Below, one piece after another: positions 37,147 to 44,850 of a stretch of DNA of 64,000 nt (position 1 is its first letter; every line of letters starts with the position of its first letter). The translations under genes were made by a program, and so were the position numbers. The stretch is from Methylobacterium frigidaeris (GTDB taxonomy: Bacteria; Pseudomonadota; Alphaproteobacteria; Rhizobiales; Beijerinckiaceae): positions 62,001 through 126,000 of the forward strand of contig NZ_BPQJ01000021.1 of NCBI RefSeq assembly GCF_022179185.1. The letters run 5' to 3'. The notes under the pieces were generated by a model. It saw nothing but the letters and a program-made list of their open reading frames with translations. It ran no database searches and was not told where the DNA came from.

Positions 37147-37656
37147 GTGGCACTGTCCGCGCCCGAACCGCTACGCGCGACACACGACATCTCGGCGTTC
37201 TCGTGCGGCAAGCCGATCCTTGATCGCTGGCTCAGGACGCGGGCGCTGTCCAATCAAGGCAAGGGTTTCACGGCCGTCATGGTGGTGCATGACGCCCTCC
37301 GGGTCGTCGGATATTACGGACTGGCGCCGACGGCGGTGGTGCCGAGCGCTCTGCCGCGTGCGATCCGGACCGGGCAGCCACCCGATCCGGTGCCGTGCCT
37401 GCTGCTCGGCCAGTTTGCGACGGATCGCGGTTGGGCCGGCCGCGGCCTGGGAACCGGCCTCGTCAACCACGCGCTCAATCGTTGCGTGAAGGCCGCGGCC
37501 CTCGTCGGTGGTCGCACGGTCGTGGTCCACGCGGTCGACGATGAGGCTGCGGCATTCTGGCAGCGGCGTGGGTTCGTCTCCACGCGAGACAGCGAGTACC
37601 AGCTTGTCCGCTCGATCGCCGACATCGCGGCCTCTCTCGACGAAGCGCGAACTTGA
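37147..37656 (+). CDS. tacT: GNAT-family toxin, TacT-like, with Trp at the catalytic Tyr
   Basis: A 169-residue GCN5-type acetyltransferase paired with a DUF1778 antitoxin. TacT toxins acetylate the amino group of aminoacyl-tRNAs and stop translation. The family start PEPLRATHDISAFSCGKPILDRWL and the acetyl-CoA loop RGLGTG (residues 99-104) are intact. The conserved VHAL...FYxxxGF end reads VHAVDDEAAAFWQRRGF, so the Tyr required in Salmonella TacT (Tyr140) is Trp138 here. The toxin may therefore be weakened or inactive. The start is GTG, 4 bases after the antitoxin stop. Confidence 0.88.
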   Translation: MALSAPEPLRATHDISAFSCGKPILDRWLRTRALSNQGKGFTAVMVVHDALRVVGYYGLAPTAVVPSALPRAIRTGQPPDPVPCLLLGQFATDRGWAGRGLGTGLVNHALNRCVKAAALVGGRTVVVHAVDDEAAAFWQRRGFVSTRDSEYQLVRSIADIAASLDEART

Positions 37657-37686
37657 CGCTGTCCCGCGTGGAACCCGGTCATTTCC

Positions 37687-39039
37687 TTAATGACCCCCGT
37701 CGGCGTGCATCCGCCGGATCCGCCGCACCGTCCACCACACGCCCACCAGCACCAGCGGCACCGCCAGGGCCGTCCCAACCGTCGCATCCACCGGCACGCC
37801 GGCATGGTGCACGCCCTCCAGCACGTGGTGGACGAGGCTCGCGACGTAGTAGGTGATCGCCGCGACGGAGAGCCCCTCCACGGTCTGCTGCAGGCGGAGC
37901 TGCAGCCGGACCCGGTCGTTCATCGCCTGGAGCTGGGCCTGGTTCTGGCGCTCAAGCTCGATATCAACCCGTGTGCGCAGCATCTGCGCGGCACGGGCGA
38001 GGCGGCGCGACAGCAGGTCCTGGCGGTCGGCGGTCACCAGGCAGGTCCGGATCGCCGGGTTGTAGCGCCGGGCGAGGAACGTCGACCAGCTGGTCTGGCC
38101 GGGCAGCGCGTGCTCGGCGGCGGCCGCGAGGCGCAGGCGCACCAATTCGTCGTAGGCCCGGGTCGCGCCGAAACGAAACATCGTGCGCGACGATCCGGCC
38201 TCGAGCTCGGCGGCGAGCGCGATCAGCTGGTCGAGGAGGGCGTGGTTCTCGGCGAAGCCCTCGCTGGTGCGCATCGCCTCCATCAGGGTGGGCAGCTCGG
38301 TCTCGATCCGCCGGATCGTCGGCCCGAGGCTCTGCGCCTCCGGCAGGCCGAGGAGCGCGAGGGTGCGGTAGGTCTCGATCTCGAGCAGGCGCTGCACCAG
38401 GGCGCCGGCGCCGAGCCGGCTCAGCCGCCGGTCGGCCACCACGATGCGGACGTAGCCGTGCGGATCGGGCTGGAAATCGGTGGCGATCACCGCCGCCCCG
38501 CCCTCGGCTTCCGCCATCGCCAGCGAGGCGGCGTTGAAGGTCGAGACGATCTCAGACGGCAGCCCGCCATCCACCGCGGGCAGGAGGTGCAGGTCGACCG
38601 CGACGAGGAGCGGGCCGGGCTGGGCCACCTCCCCCATCGCGCCCTCCAGCGCGTCGGGCTGGGGCTGGAAGGCGTGGCCGAGGGCGTCGCCGTATTCCCA
38701 GGTATAGGTGGTGAACTCGCTGTGGCTCTCCCAGCGAAGGACGGCGCCGGAGAAGACCACCCGGTGCTGCTTGGCCCCCGGCGCCGGGCCTGGATGGCCA
38801 AGGCCGGTGCAGTAGGCTTCCAGCGCGTCGCGGTCGGACGCGGCCGCCTCGCCGTCGGTCAGGAAGGCGTAGTGCAGGAAGCGGCGCGGCGTCTTGACCG
38901 GGGTGAACGGCCGGGCATGCACCTCCGCCAGCACCCGCGACCGCAGGGGATGTTCGCTCAGCCTCACGATACGGTCCGCCTCAGCATCATTCCGCCGGCC
39001 ACGTTGGCCGGCCAGGTCGGCCAGTGCCGACGTGGTCAC
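37687..39039 (-). CDS. DUF3422 family membrane-anchored protein
   Basis: A 450-residue protein of the DUF3422 family, widespread in proteobacteria, function unknown. The conserved N-terminal LSEHPLRSRVLAEVHARPF and FLHYAFLT segments are present, and a long helical region rich in Arg/Leu (about residues 340-400) leads to two C-terminal transmembrane helices (VAAITYYVASLVHHVLEG and ALAVPLVLVGVWWTV). The bulk is cytoplasmic. It diverges from the GGDEF gene; its 3' end faces the tacT 3' end. Confidence 0.85.
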   Translation of the reverse strand: MTTSALADLAGQRGRRNDAEADRIVRLSEHPLRSRVLAEVHARPFTPVKTPRRFLHYAFLTDGEAAASDRDALEAYCTGLGHPGPAPGAKQHRVVFSGAVLRWESHSEFTTYTWEYGDALGHAFQPQPDALEGAMGEVAQPGPLLVAVDLHLLPAVDGGLPSEIVSTFNAASLAMAEAEGGAAVIATDFQPDPHGYVRIVVADRRLSRLGAGALVQRLLEIETYRTLALLGLPEAQSLGPTIRRIETELPTLMEAMRTSEGFAENHALLDQLIALAAELEAGSSRTMFRFGATRAYDELVRLRLAAAAEHALPGQTSWSTFLARRYNPAIRTCLVTADRQDLLSRRLARAAQMLRTRVDIELERQNQAQLQAMNDRVRLQLRLQQTVEGLSVAAITYYVASLVHHVLEGVHHAGVPVDATVGTALAVPLVLVGVWWTVRRIRRMHADGGH

Positions 39040-39365
39040 CGGTTCGGCGGCAAGCAGGATGCGAAATCAGGAGCCCGAGCAGAATTGCGCCATGCAGTTC
39101 GGCTTGGACCATCGCACGCGCCGAACCCGATGGCCACCGGCAACGCTTGGCGCAAGCACGGGCCGCCCGTCAACGGCCATTCACGCGCGGCGGGCGCGAG
39201 CGCCCGGGCGGCGCTGCGGCGCCGACTCCCGTCGGGATTGAGCTGTCGGAGTAATCTTTTTGGCACTCCCCTTGGGTTAAACGGCAGCGTCGGCCGTCGT
39301 CGGACGGTCCCGTGCCGGTTCATGTCGGCATGACGCTGCGGCCGTCGGACAGCGAGAGACTGGTC
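39040..39365. other. Divergent promoter region
   Basis: 326 bases between the divergent DUF3422 and GGDEF genes. I found no clear dyad, leader structure or consensus promoter. A lower-GC patch (39245-39275) may hold the GGDEF promoter. Confidence 0.35.
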
Positions 39366-40532
39366 ATGACCCTGGATGTCCCGACCCTGCTGTTTGCCGG
39401 CGTCACGGCGCGCTGCTGCTACGTTGTCGTGTTCCTGGTCTCAGGGCTGCGGCTGCGGGACGAGCCATGCCTGCTGCACTGGAGCGGGAGCGTCGCCTGC
39501 TCGATCATCGGCACGCTGATCCATTACGGCGACGGCGGCAGCGGCCGGACGCTCACACCCTTTGAGGGAGCCGTCGCGCATGCCTTCTTCGGCGGCAGCC
39601 TGGCATTGTGCTGGAGCGGGATGCGGCGGTTCCATCGCTTGCCGATCGACCTGCGCGGCGCGACCCTCGCCGCCGTGCTGCCCGGCCTCGCCTTCGCGGT
39701 CCCGCTGCAGCTCGGGTTCGGCCGGTCCGGCGCCTTGACCGGCGCCTTCGCGGTCCTGATCGTCCTCATCGTCGCCACGCTGCGGGAGTTGGCGCGGAAC
39801 CGGAGCCGGGGCGCGGAATGGTCGCGCTACGTCGCGGCGAGCGGGCTGAGCGTCTACCTGGCGGCGTTCGCGACCTCGGTCGCCCTCTTCCTCGCCGGCC
39901 GGGAGGTCGGTGACGACGCGCAGAGCGCCAACGCCGCCCTGCTCATCGATCACGCTTGCAGCGTGCTGATCTATGTCGGGTTCCTGGCGATGGCGGGCGA
40001 GCGCTGCAACGCCCGCCTGACCGAGCTCGCGACCACCGATCCGCTGACCGGCCTGACGAACCGCCGCGGGGTGTTCCAGGCAATCGAGCAGGGCCGGATG
40101 CGGCCCGCCGCGGTCCTCCTCGCCGACATCGACAACTTCAAGGCGATCAACGACGGCAGCGGTCACGAGGCCGGGGATGCCGTGCTGGCCGAGTTCGCGG
40201 CGCGCCTGCGGCACGTCGCGGGTCCGCGCGCGCTGCCGGCGCGCTGGGGCGGGGAGGAATTCCTGCTTCTCCTGCCACCCCGGCTGGCCGGCGCCGGTGC
40301 CGATCTGGCGGAGCGCATCCGGGCGGCGACGGAGGCCGAGCCGTTCCGCGCCGGCGGGGCACCGCTCCGCGTCACCGTGAGCATCGGGATCGCGGCGGGC
40401 GGCGGCGACCTGGGCGCGCTGCTCCGGCGGGCCGACGGCGCCCTCTACGCGGCCAAGCGCGGAGGCCGCAACCGGACCTGCGCCGCGCCCGAGACCGTCG
40501 CAGGGGCGGTCGCCGAACCCGCGGCCGCGTGA
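39366..40532 (+). CDS. Membrane diguanylate cyclase (GGDEF)
   Basis: A 388-residue membrane protein with about six hydrophobic helices in residues 5-205, then a GGDEF domain that makes cyclic di-GMP from GTP. TDPLTGLTNRRG, ADIDNFKAINDGSGHEAGD and the active-site GGEEF are all present, so it should be active. The RxxD inhibitory site is missing before GGEEF (RALP), so product inhibition at that site is unlikely. There is no EAL domain. ATG 39366 has GAGAG about 8 bases upstream; earlier starts at 39312 and 39330 are possible. Confidence 0.88.
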   Translation: MTLDVPTLLFAGVTARCCYVVVFLVSGLRLRDEPCLLHWSGSVACSIIGTLIHYGDGGSGRTLTPFEGAVAHAFFGGSLALCWSGMRRFHRLPIDLRGATLAAVLPGLAFAVPLQLGFGRSGALTGAFAVLIVLIVATLRELARNRSRGAEWSRYVAASGLSVYLAAFATSVALFLAGREVGDDAQSANAALLIDHACSVLIYVGFLAMAGERCNARLTELATTDPLTGLTNRRGVFQAIEQGRMRPAAVLLADIDNFKAINDGSGHEAGDAVLAEFAARLRHVAGPRALPARWGGEEFLLLLPPRLAGAGADLAERIRAATEAEPFRAGGAPLRVTVSIGIAAGGGDLGALLRRADGALYAAKRGGRNRTCAAPETVAGAVAEPAAA

Positions 40533-40550
40533 GCGGGTCTCATACCCTCG

Positions 40551-40582
40551 CGCCTTCGCATCGACGCGTCGCTGCGAAGGCG
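40551..40582. terminator. Hairpin after the GGDEF gene
   Basis: CGCCTTCGCA (40551-40560) pairs perfectly with TGCGAAGGCG (40573-40582), loop 12. It starts 19 bases after the GGDEF stop and lies between convergent genes. Confidence 0.65.
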
Positions 40583-40624
40583 ACCGGCGCATCAGCGCCG
40601 GCGCCCATTCGGGCTTGCCTTGCG

Positions 40625-40648
40625 CCTTCGAACGCGTCCGTTCGAAGG
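40625..40648. terminator. Hairpin after purH
   Basis: CCTTCGAACG (40625-40634) pairs perfectly with CGTTCGAAGG (40639-40648), loop of 4. It lies 11 bases beyond the purH stop on the minus strand and serves as its probable terminator. Confidence 0.7.
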
Positions 40649-40658
40649 TGCGGCGGTA

Positions 40659-42260
40659 TCAGTGCCGGAAGTGACGGTGGCCGGTGAGCACCATGGCGAG
40701 GCCGGCCTCGTCGGCGGCACGGATCACCTCGTCGTCGCGCATCGAGCCGCCGGGCTGGATCACCGCCGTGGCGCCGGCCTCGGCCGCCGCCAGCAGGCCG
40801 TCGGCGAAGGGGAAGAACGCGTCGGACGCCACCACGGCGCCGCGGGCGAGGCTCTCCGGCAGGCCGGCGGCCTTGGCGGCTTCCGCCGCCTTCCAGGCGG
40901 CGATGCGCGAGGAATCGACCCGCGACATCTGCCCGGCGCCGATACCGACCGTGGCGCCGTCCTTGGCGTAGACGATGGCGTTCGACTTCACGTGCTTGGC
41001 GACCCGGAACGCGAAGCGCAGGTCCGACAGTTCGGCCTCGCTCGGCGCCCGCTTGGTCACGACCTTGAGCAGCATGTCGTCGACGACGGCGTTGTCGCGA
41101 TCCTGCACCAGGAACCCGCCGGCGACCGTGCGCCAGACCTGGCCGGGCGCCCGAGGATCGGCGACGCCGCCGGTCGTGAGGAGGCGCAGGTTCTTCTTCG
41201 CCGCCACGATCGCGGCCGCCTCCTCGGTGGCGTCCGGAGCGATGATCACTTCCGTGAAGATCTCGACGATCTTCCGCGCCGCCTCCGCGTCGAGCGTGCG
41301 GTTGAGGGCGACGATGCCGCCGAAGGCCGAGACCGGGTCGCAGCGAAGTGCCCGCTCGTAGGCATCGAGGAGGCTCGCGCCTTCGGCGACGCCGCACGGA
41401 TTGGCGTGCTTGACGATGACCACCGCGGCAGTGCGGGCCGGGTCGAACTCGCTCACGGCCTCGTAGGCGGCATCGGTGTCGTTGATGTTGTTGTAGGAGA
41501 GTTCCTTGCCCTGGAGCTGGCGCGCGGTCGCGACGCCGGGGCGCGGGGCGCCGGCGGTGCGGTAGAACGCGGCCTTCATGTGCGGGTTCTCGCCGTAGCG
41601 CAGGCCCTGGGCGAGGGTGCCGCCGAGCGCCCGGAAGGTCTGGGCCTCGGGCGCCGCCGCGATCTCGCCGGCGAGCCAGGTCGAGATGGCGGCGTCGTAG
41701 GAGGCGGTGCGGGCATAGGCTTTCTGGGCCAGCCGGCGGCGGGTGGCGAAGGTGACCGCGCCGTCATGAGCGTCGAGGTCGGCGAGCACCGCGCCGTAAT
41801 CGGCGACGTCGACCACGACCGCCACGTCCTTGTGGTTCTTGGCCGCGGCGCGGATCATCGCCGGCCCGCCGATATCGATGTTCTCGATGCACTCGGCCGC
41901 CGGCTTGCCCGCCGCCAGCGTGGCCTCGAAGGGGTAGAGGTTGACGACGAGGAGATCGATCGCCGCGATGCCGTGGGCCAGCATGGCGGCCTGATGCTCC
42001 GGGTTGTCGCGGACGGCGAGCAGCCCGCCATGCACGCCGGGATGCAGGGTCTTGACCCGCCCGTCCATCATCTCGGGGAAGCCGGTAAGGTCGGAGACTT
42101 CCGTGACGGTCAGTCCTGCCTCGGCGAGCGCCCGGTGGGTGCCGCCGGTCGAGACCAGGGTGATGCCGCGGGCGGCAAGCGCCCGAGCGAACTCCACCAG
42201 CCCGGTCTTGTCCGAGACGGAGAGGAGCGCGCGGGAGATGCGGGACAGGTCGCTCGCCAT
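40659..42260 (-). CDS. purH: Bifunctional AICAR transformylase/IMP cyclohydrolase
   Basis: A 533-residue enzyme for the last two steps of purine synthesis. The N-terminal cyclohydrolase part (about 1-200) has LLSVSDKTGLVEFARAL, VSTGGTHR and GRVKTLHPGVHGGLLAVRDN; the transformylase part has LRYGENPHMKAAFY, ELSYNNINDTDAAYE, KHANPCGVA and RVDSSRIAAWKA. Full length. ATG 42260 matches the family N-terminus; the longer frame to 42317 adds unrelated residues. It stands alone here. Confidence 0.97.
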   Translation of the reverse strand: MASDLSRISRALLSVSDKTGLVEFARALAARGITLVSTGGTHRALAEAGLTVTEVSDLTGFPEMMDGRVKTLHPGVHGGLLAVRDNPEHQAAMLAHGIAAIDLLVVNLYPFEATLAAGKPAAECIENIDIGGPAMIRAAAKNHKDVAVVVDVADYGAVLADLDAHDGAVTFATRRRLAQKAYARTASYDAAISTWLAGEIAAAPEAQTFRALGGTLAQGLRYGENPHMKAAFYRTAGAPRPGVATARQLQGKELSYNNINDTDAAYEAVSEFDPARTAAVVIVKHANPCGVAEGASLLDAYERALRCDPVSAFGGIVALNRTLDAEAARKIVEIFTEVIIAPDATEEAAAIVAAKKNLRLLTTGGVADPRAPGQVWRTVAGGFLVQDRDNAVVDDMLLKVVTKRAPSEAELSDLRFAFRVAKHVKSNAIVYAKDGATVGIGAGQMSRVDSSRIAAWKAAEAAKAAGLPESLARGAVVASDAFFPFADGLLAAAEAGATAVIQPGGSMRDDEVIRAADEAGLAMVLTGHRHFRH

Positions 42261-42530
42261 GATGACACCGGGTCTTTCGGTCGTGGGGCGGGCCCGGAAC
42301 GGAATCCGAGCCGGCACAGGAATTTCGGGCGCGCCTATCAGAAACCGCCGGTCGAGGCCAGATGTTGCGCCGCAAAACGACGTCGGACGTTTTCCCTCTT
42401 ACTCGGCGGCATCGGCCGTGGAGGAGCGCGCCGTCACGCTTTCTGACGGATAGGCTCCGGGGGTCAGACTTGCTATGAGGGAGCCGGCCGCGCCCCAGCC
42501 CGGGAGCGGCCGGTCGCGCCACGGGAGGCG

Positions 42531-43853
42531 GTGATTTTCTCCGACAGTCCCTGGGGGACAGGCCTCGGCCTGTTCGCCATCGTGTTCCTGGTCTTCGCGA
42601 ACGGGTTCTTCGTCGCGGCCGAGTTCGCCCTGGTGGCGGTCCGGCGCAGCCGGGTTCAGGAGCTCGTAGCCGAGAAGCGAGCCAATGCGGGTGCCCTGCA
42701 ACGGGCGGTCGACAACCTGGATTCGCATCTGGCGGCCACGCAGCTCGGCATCACCATCTCGTCGCTCGCCCTCGGCTGGGTCGGCGAGCCGGCCCTGGCC
42801 CACCTGATCGAGCCGCTGCTGGCCTTCCTGCCGCAGGGCGTGAGCACGGTCGGCGCCCACGCGGTCGCGGTGGTGTTCTCCTTCGTGGTCATCACCTCGC
42901 TGCACATCGTGCTGGGCGAGCTGGCGCCGAAGAGCCTGGCCTTGCAGCGCAGCGAGCGCACGGCGCTCGCCATCGTGCGGCCCCTGCGCCTCTTCCTGCT
43001 GGTCTTCCGCCCGGCGATCTCCTTCCTCAACGGGCTCGGCAACGGCGTGCTGCGCCTATGCGGCCTGCAGCCGGGCTCCGGCGAGGGCTCGCTGCACTCC
43101 ACCGCCGAGCTCTCGCTCCTCGTCGCGGCGAGCCAGGAGGCCGGACTGATCCAGGAGGCTCAGCAGGCCGCGGTGCAGCGCATCTTCGGCATCGGCGAAC
43201 GGCGGGTGCGGGACATCATGACCCCGCGCCACGAAGTCGACTGGATCGACGTCGACGATCCCCGCGAGGCGGTGCTGGAGACGATCCGGGCCTGTCGCCA
43301 CGAGCAGCTGGTGGCGAGCCGGGGCGAGATCCACGAGATCGTCGGCGTGCTGCGCAAGCAGGACGTGCTCAACCAGCTCCTCGACGGGGCGCCGATCACC
43401 CTCGATGCGATCATCCGCGAGCCGATCGTCGTGCACGAGGGCATGCCGATCCTGCGGGTGCTCGAGACCTTCAAGGCCAAGCCCGTCCGGATGGCGATCG
43501 TCGTCGACGAGTACGGCGACCTCGAGGGCATCGTCACCCAGACCGACCTCCTCGAGGCGATCGCCGGCGACATCCCGGAGACCGACGACGAGGAGCCGAT
43601 GGTGGTCGAGCGTCAGGACGGCTCGCTGCTGATCGACGGGATGATGCCGGTTGTCGACGCCTTCGAGCGCCTCGGCCTTGCCGAGCGGCCCGATACGGAC
43701 GACTTCTCGACGCTGGCCGGCTTCGTGATCTTCCAGCTCGGCCGCATCCCCACCGCCGGCGACGGGTTCGAGCGCAGCGGCTGGCGCTTCGAGGTGGTCG
43801 ACATGGACGGGCGCCGGGTCGACAAGGTCCTGGCCGAAAGGGTGGAGGCCTGA
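42531..43853 (+). CDS. CNNM/CorC-type transporter with CBS domains
   Basis: A 440-residue inner-membrane protein of the HlyC/CorC (UPF0053) family. Residues about 10-190 form the four-helix DUF21/CNNM domain (FLVFANGFFVAAEFALVAVRRSR, QLGITISSLALGWVGEPA), followed by a CBS pair (VRDIMTPRHEVDWID near 228; DAIIREPIVVHEGMPILRVL near 291) and a C-terminal CorC_HlyC domain. Relatives export Mg2+ or divalent metals; whether this one acts on other metals is unknown. Start GTG 42531 has GGGAGG about 4 bases upstream. The lanmodulin-like gene follows 126 bases later. Confidence 0.88.
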   Translation: MIFSDSPWGTGLGLFAIVFLVFANGFFVAAEFALVAVRRSRVQELVAEKRANAGALQRAVDNLDSHLAATQLGITISSLALGWVGEPALAHLIEPLLAFLPQGVSTVGAHAVAVVFSFVVITSLHIVLGELAPKSLALQRSERTALAIVRPLRLFLLVFRPAISFLNGLGNGVLRLCGLQPGSGEGSLHSTAELSLLVAASQEAGLIQEAQQAAVQRIFGIGERRVRDIMTPRHEVDWIDVDDPREAVLETIRACRHEQLVASRGEIHEIVGVLRKQDVLNQLLDGAPITLDAIIREPIVVHEGMPILRVLETFKAKPVRMAIVVDEYGDLEGIVTQTDLLEAIAGDIPETDDEEPMVVERQDGSLLIDGMMPVVDAFERLGLAERPDTDDFSTLAGFVIFQLGRIPTAGDGFERSGWRFEVVDMDGRRVDKVLAERVEA

Positions 43854-43979
43854 CTTCTTACCCAGCGTGAATCGGACTTGCAAACCTTCGCTGCCCGGTT
43901 ACGTATCCGACTGCCAGATTATCCCGGGTCTCGCCTGCCAGACAGGATCGGGCGCCCGGCCTTCGACGGAGCTTCCCCG

Positions 43980-44387
43980 ATGACCCTCAACCGGACCCTT
44001 CTGCTCGCTGCCGTCCTGGCCGCGCCGCTCGCCCTGCCCGCCTCGGCCGAGGCCAAGCCGAAGGCCGATCGCACCATCGCGGCCGTCGATACGGACTCGG
44101 ACGGCACGATCGACCTCGCCGAGACCAAGGCCGCGGCCGGCGCGGTGTTCGACAAGCTCGAGAAGGATGCGGACGGCACCCTCGACGCCAAGGAGCTGCA
44201 GGGTCGCGTCAGCCGCAAGGACATGAAGCAGGCCGATCCGGACAATGACGGCACCCTGGACAAGAACGAGTACCTCGCCCTGGTCGAGGCCCGCTTCAAG
44301 CTCGCCGATCCGGACAACGACGGCACTCTCGACGCCAAGGAGATGCGGACTCCGGCGGGCAAGGCCCTGGCCCGTCTGCTGAAGTAA
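43980..44387 (+). CDS. lanM: Lanmodulin-like periplasmic EF-hand protein
   Basis: A 135-residue exported protein that matches lanmodulin, the periplasmic lanthanide-binding protein of Methylobacterium. A signal peptide (residues 1-23) is followed by four EF-loops: 37-48 (DTDSDGTIDLAE), 61-72 (EKDADGTLDAKE), 86-97 (DPDNDGTLDKNE), 110-121 (DPDNDGTLDAKE). All have the lanmodulin-type Asp at position 9 and Glu at 12, and the spacing within pairs is 12 residues and between pairs 13, as in lanmodulin, not the 25 of calmodulin. Loops 1 and 2 lack the Pro at position 2, and loop 2 has Glu for Asp at position 1. Loop 4 begins with Asp, where M. extorquens has Asn. GGAG precedes the ATG by about 7 bases. 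Confidence 0.9.
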   Translation: MTLNRTLLLAAVLAAPLALPASAEAKPKADRTIAAVDTDSDGTIDLAETKAAAGAVFDKLEKDADGTLDAKELQGRVSRKDMKQADPDNDGTLDKNEYLALVEARFKLADPDNDGTLDAKEMRTPAGKALARLLK

Positions 44388-44398
44388 CATTCGGTGAT

Positions 44399-44421
44399 GG
44401 GCGGCCCGGCGCGGGCCGCCC
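44399..44421. terminator. Tandem hairpin terminator, copy 1
   Basis: A 9-bp stem GGGCGGCCC with GGGCCGCCC and loop GGCGC. It is identical to copy 2 at 44435 and starts 12 bases after the lanmodulin-like stop. Confidence 0.75.
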
Positions 44422-44434
44422 GGAGCTCTGATTG

Positions 44435-44457
44435 GGGCGGCCCGGCGCGGGCCGCCC
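44435..44457. terminator. Tandem hairpin terminator, copy 2
   Basis: The same 23-base hairpin as at 44399, 13 bases further on, and 11 bases before the 3' end of the opposing small gene. The two probably end both convergent transcripts. Confidence 0.75.
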
Positions 44458-44467
44458 TCCCGTCAGG

Positions 44468-44701
44468 TTAGTCGCAGCGCTCGCTGTGGACGGTCTTGCT
44501 GTCGCCGAACTCGTTGGTCTTCTTGACGGTCTTGGTCTCGCAGCCGCCGACCGATCCGGTCGACTCGACGGAGCGCTTCTCGATGACGGTGCTGCGCTCC
44601 ACCGGGGCGGAGTCACGACGGATCACCGTCACGTCCTCGGCGAGAGCCGGAACCGTGACCAAGGCGGCGAGGGTCGCGAGGGTGGCGAGGCGGAAAGACA
44701 T
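44468..44701 (-). CDS. Small exported protein (77 aa), unknown
   Basis: Not recognised. A signal peptide (MSFRLATLATLAALVTVPALA) is followed by a mature part of about 56 residues rich in Val, Ser, Thr and Lys, with two Cys (GGCETKTVKK and SERCD), perhaps a disulfide. It is probably periplasmic. GGAG lies about 8 bases upstream of the ATG. It converges on the lanmodulin-like gene with two terminator hairpins between. Confidence 0.7.
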   Translation of the reverse strand: MSFRLATLATLAALVTVPALAEDVTVIRRDSAPVERSTVIEKRSVESTGSVGGCETKTVKKTNEFGDSKTVHSERCD

Positions 44702-44850
44702 GCCGGTCTCCAGGCTTCAGCGTTGAATCGCGCTACGAACGCCACGGTCAAGACGACGGTTCCATAGTTTTCACCAAGTCTCGCGGAGGTCCGGGCGCCA
44801 TCCGGGGTGGTGAGCATTTCGGCCTTGCCGATGCCCTCAAAACGGCGCGA

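Noticed and set aside
43980..44387. Ordinary calmodulin-like calcium protein
   Set aside because: The 12-13-residue linkers, Asp at position 9 in all loops and the near-identical loop sequences fit lanmodulin, not calmodulin.
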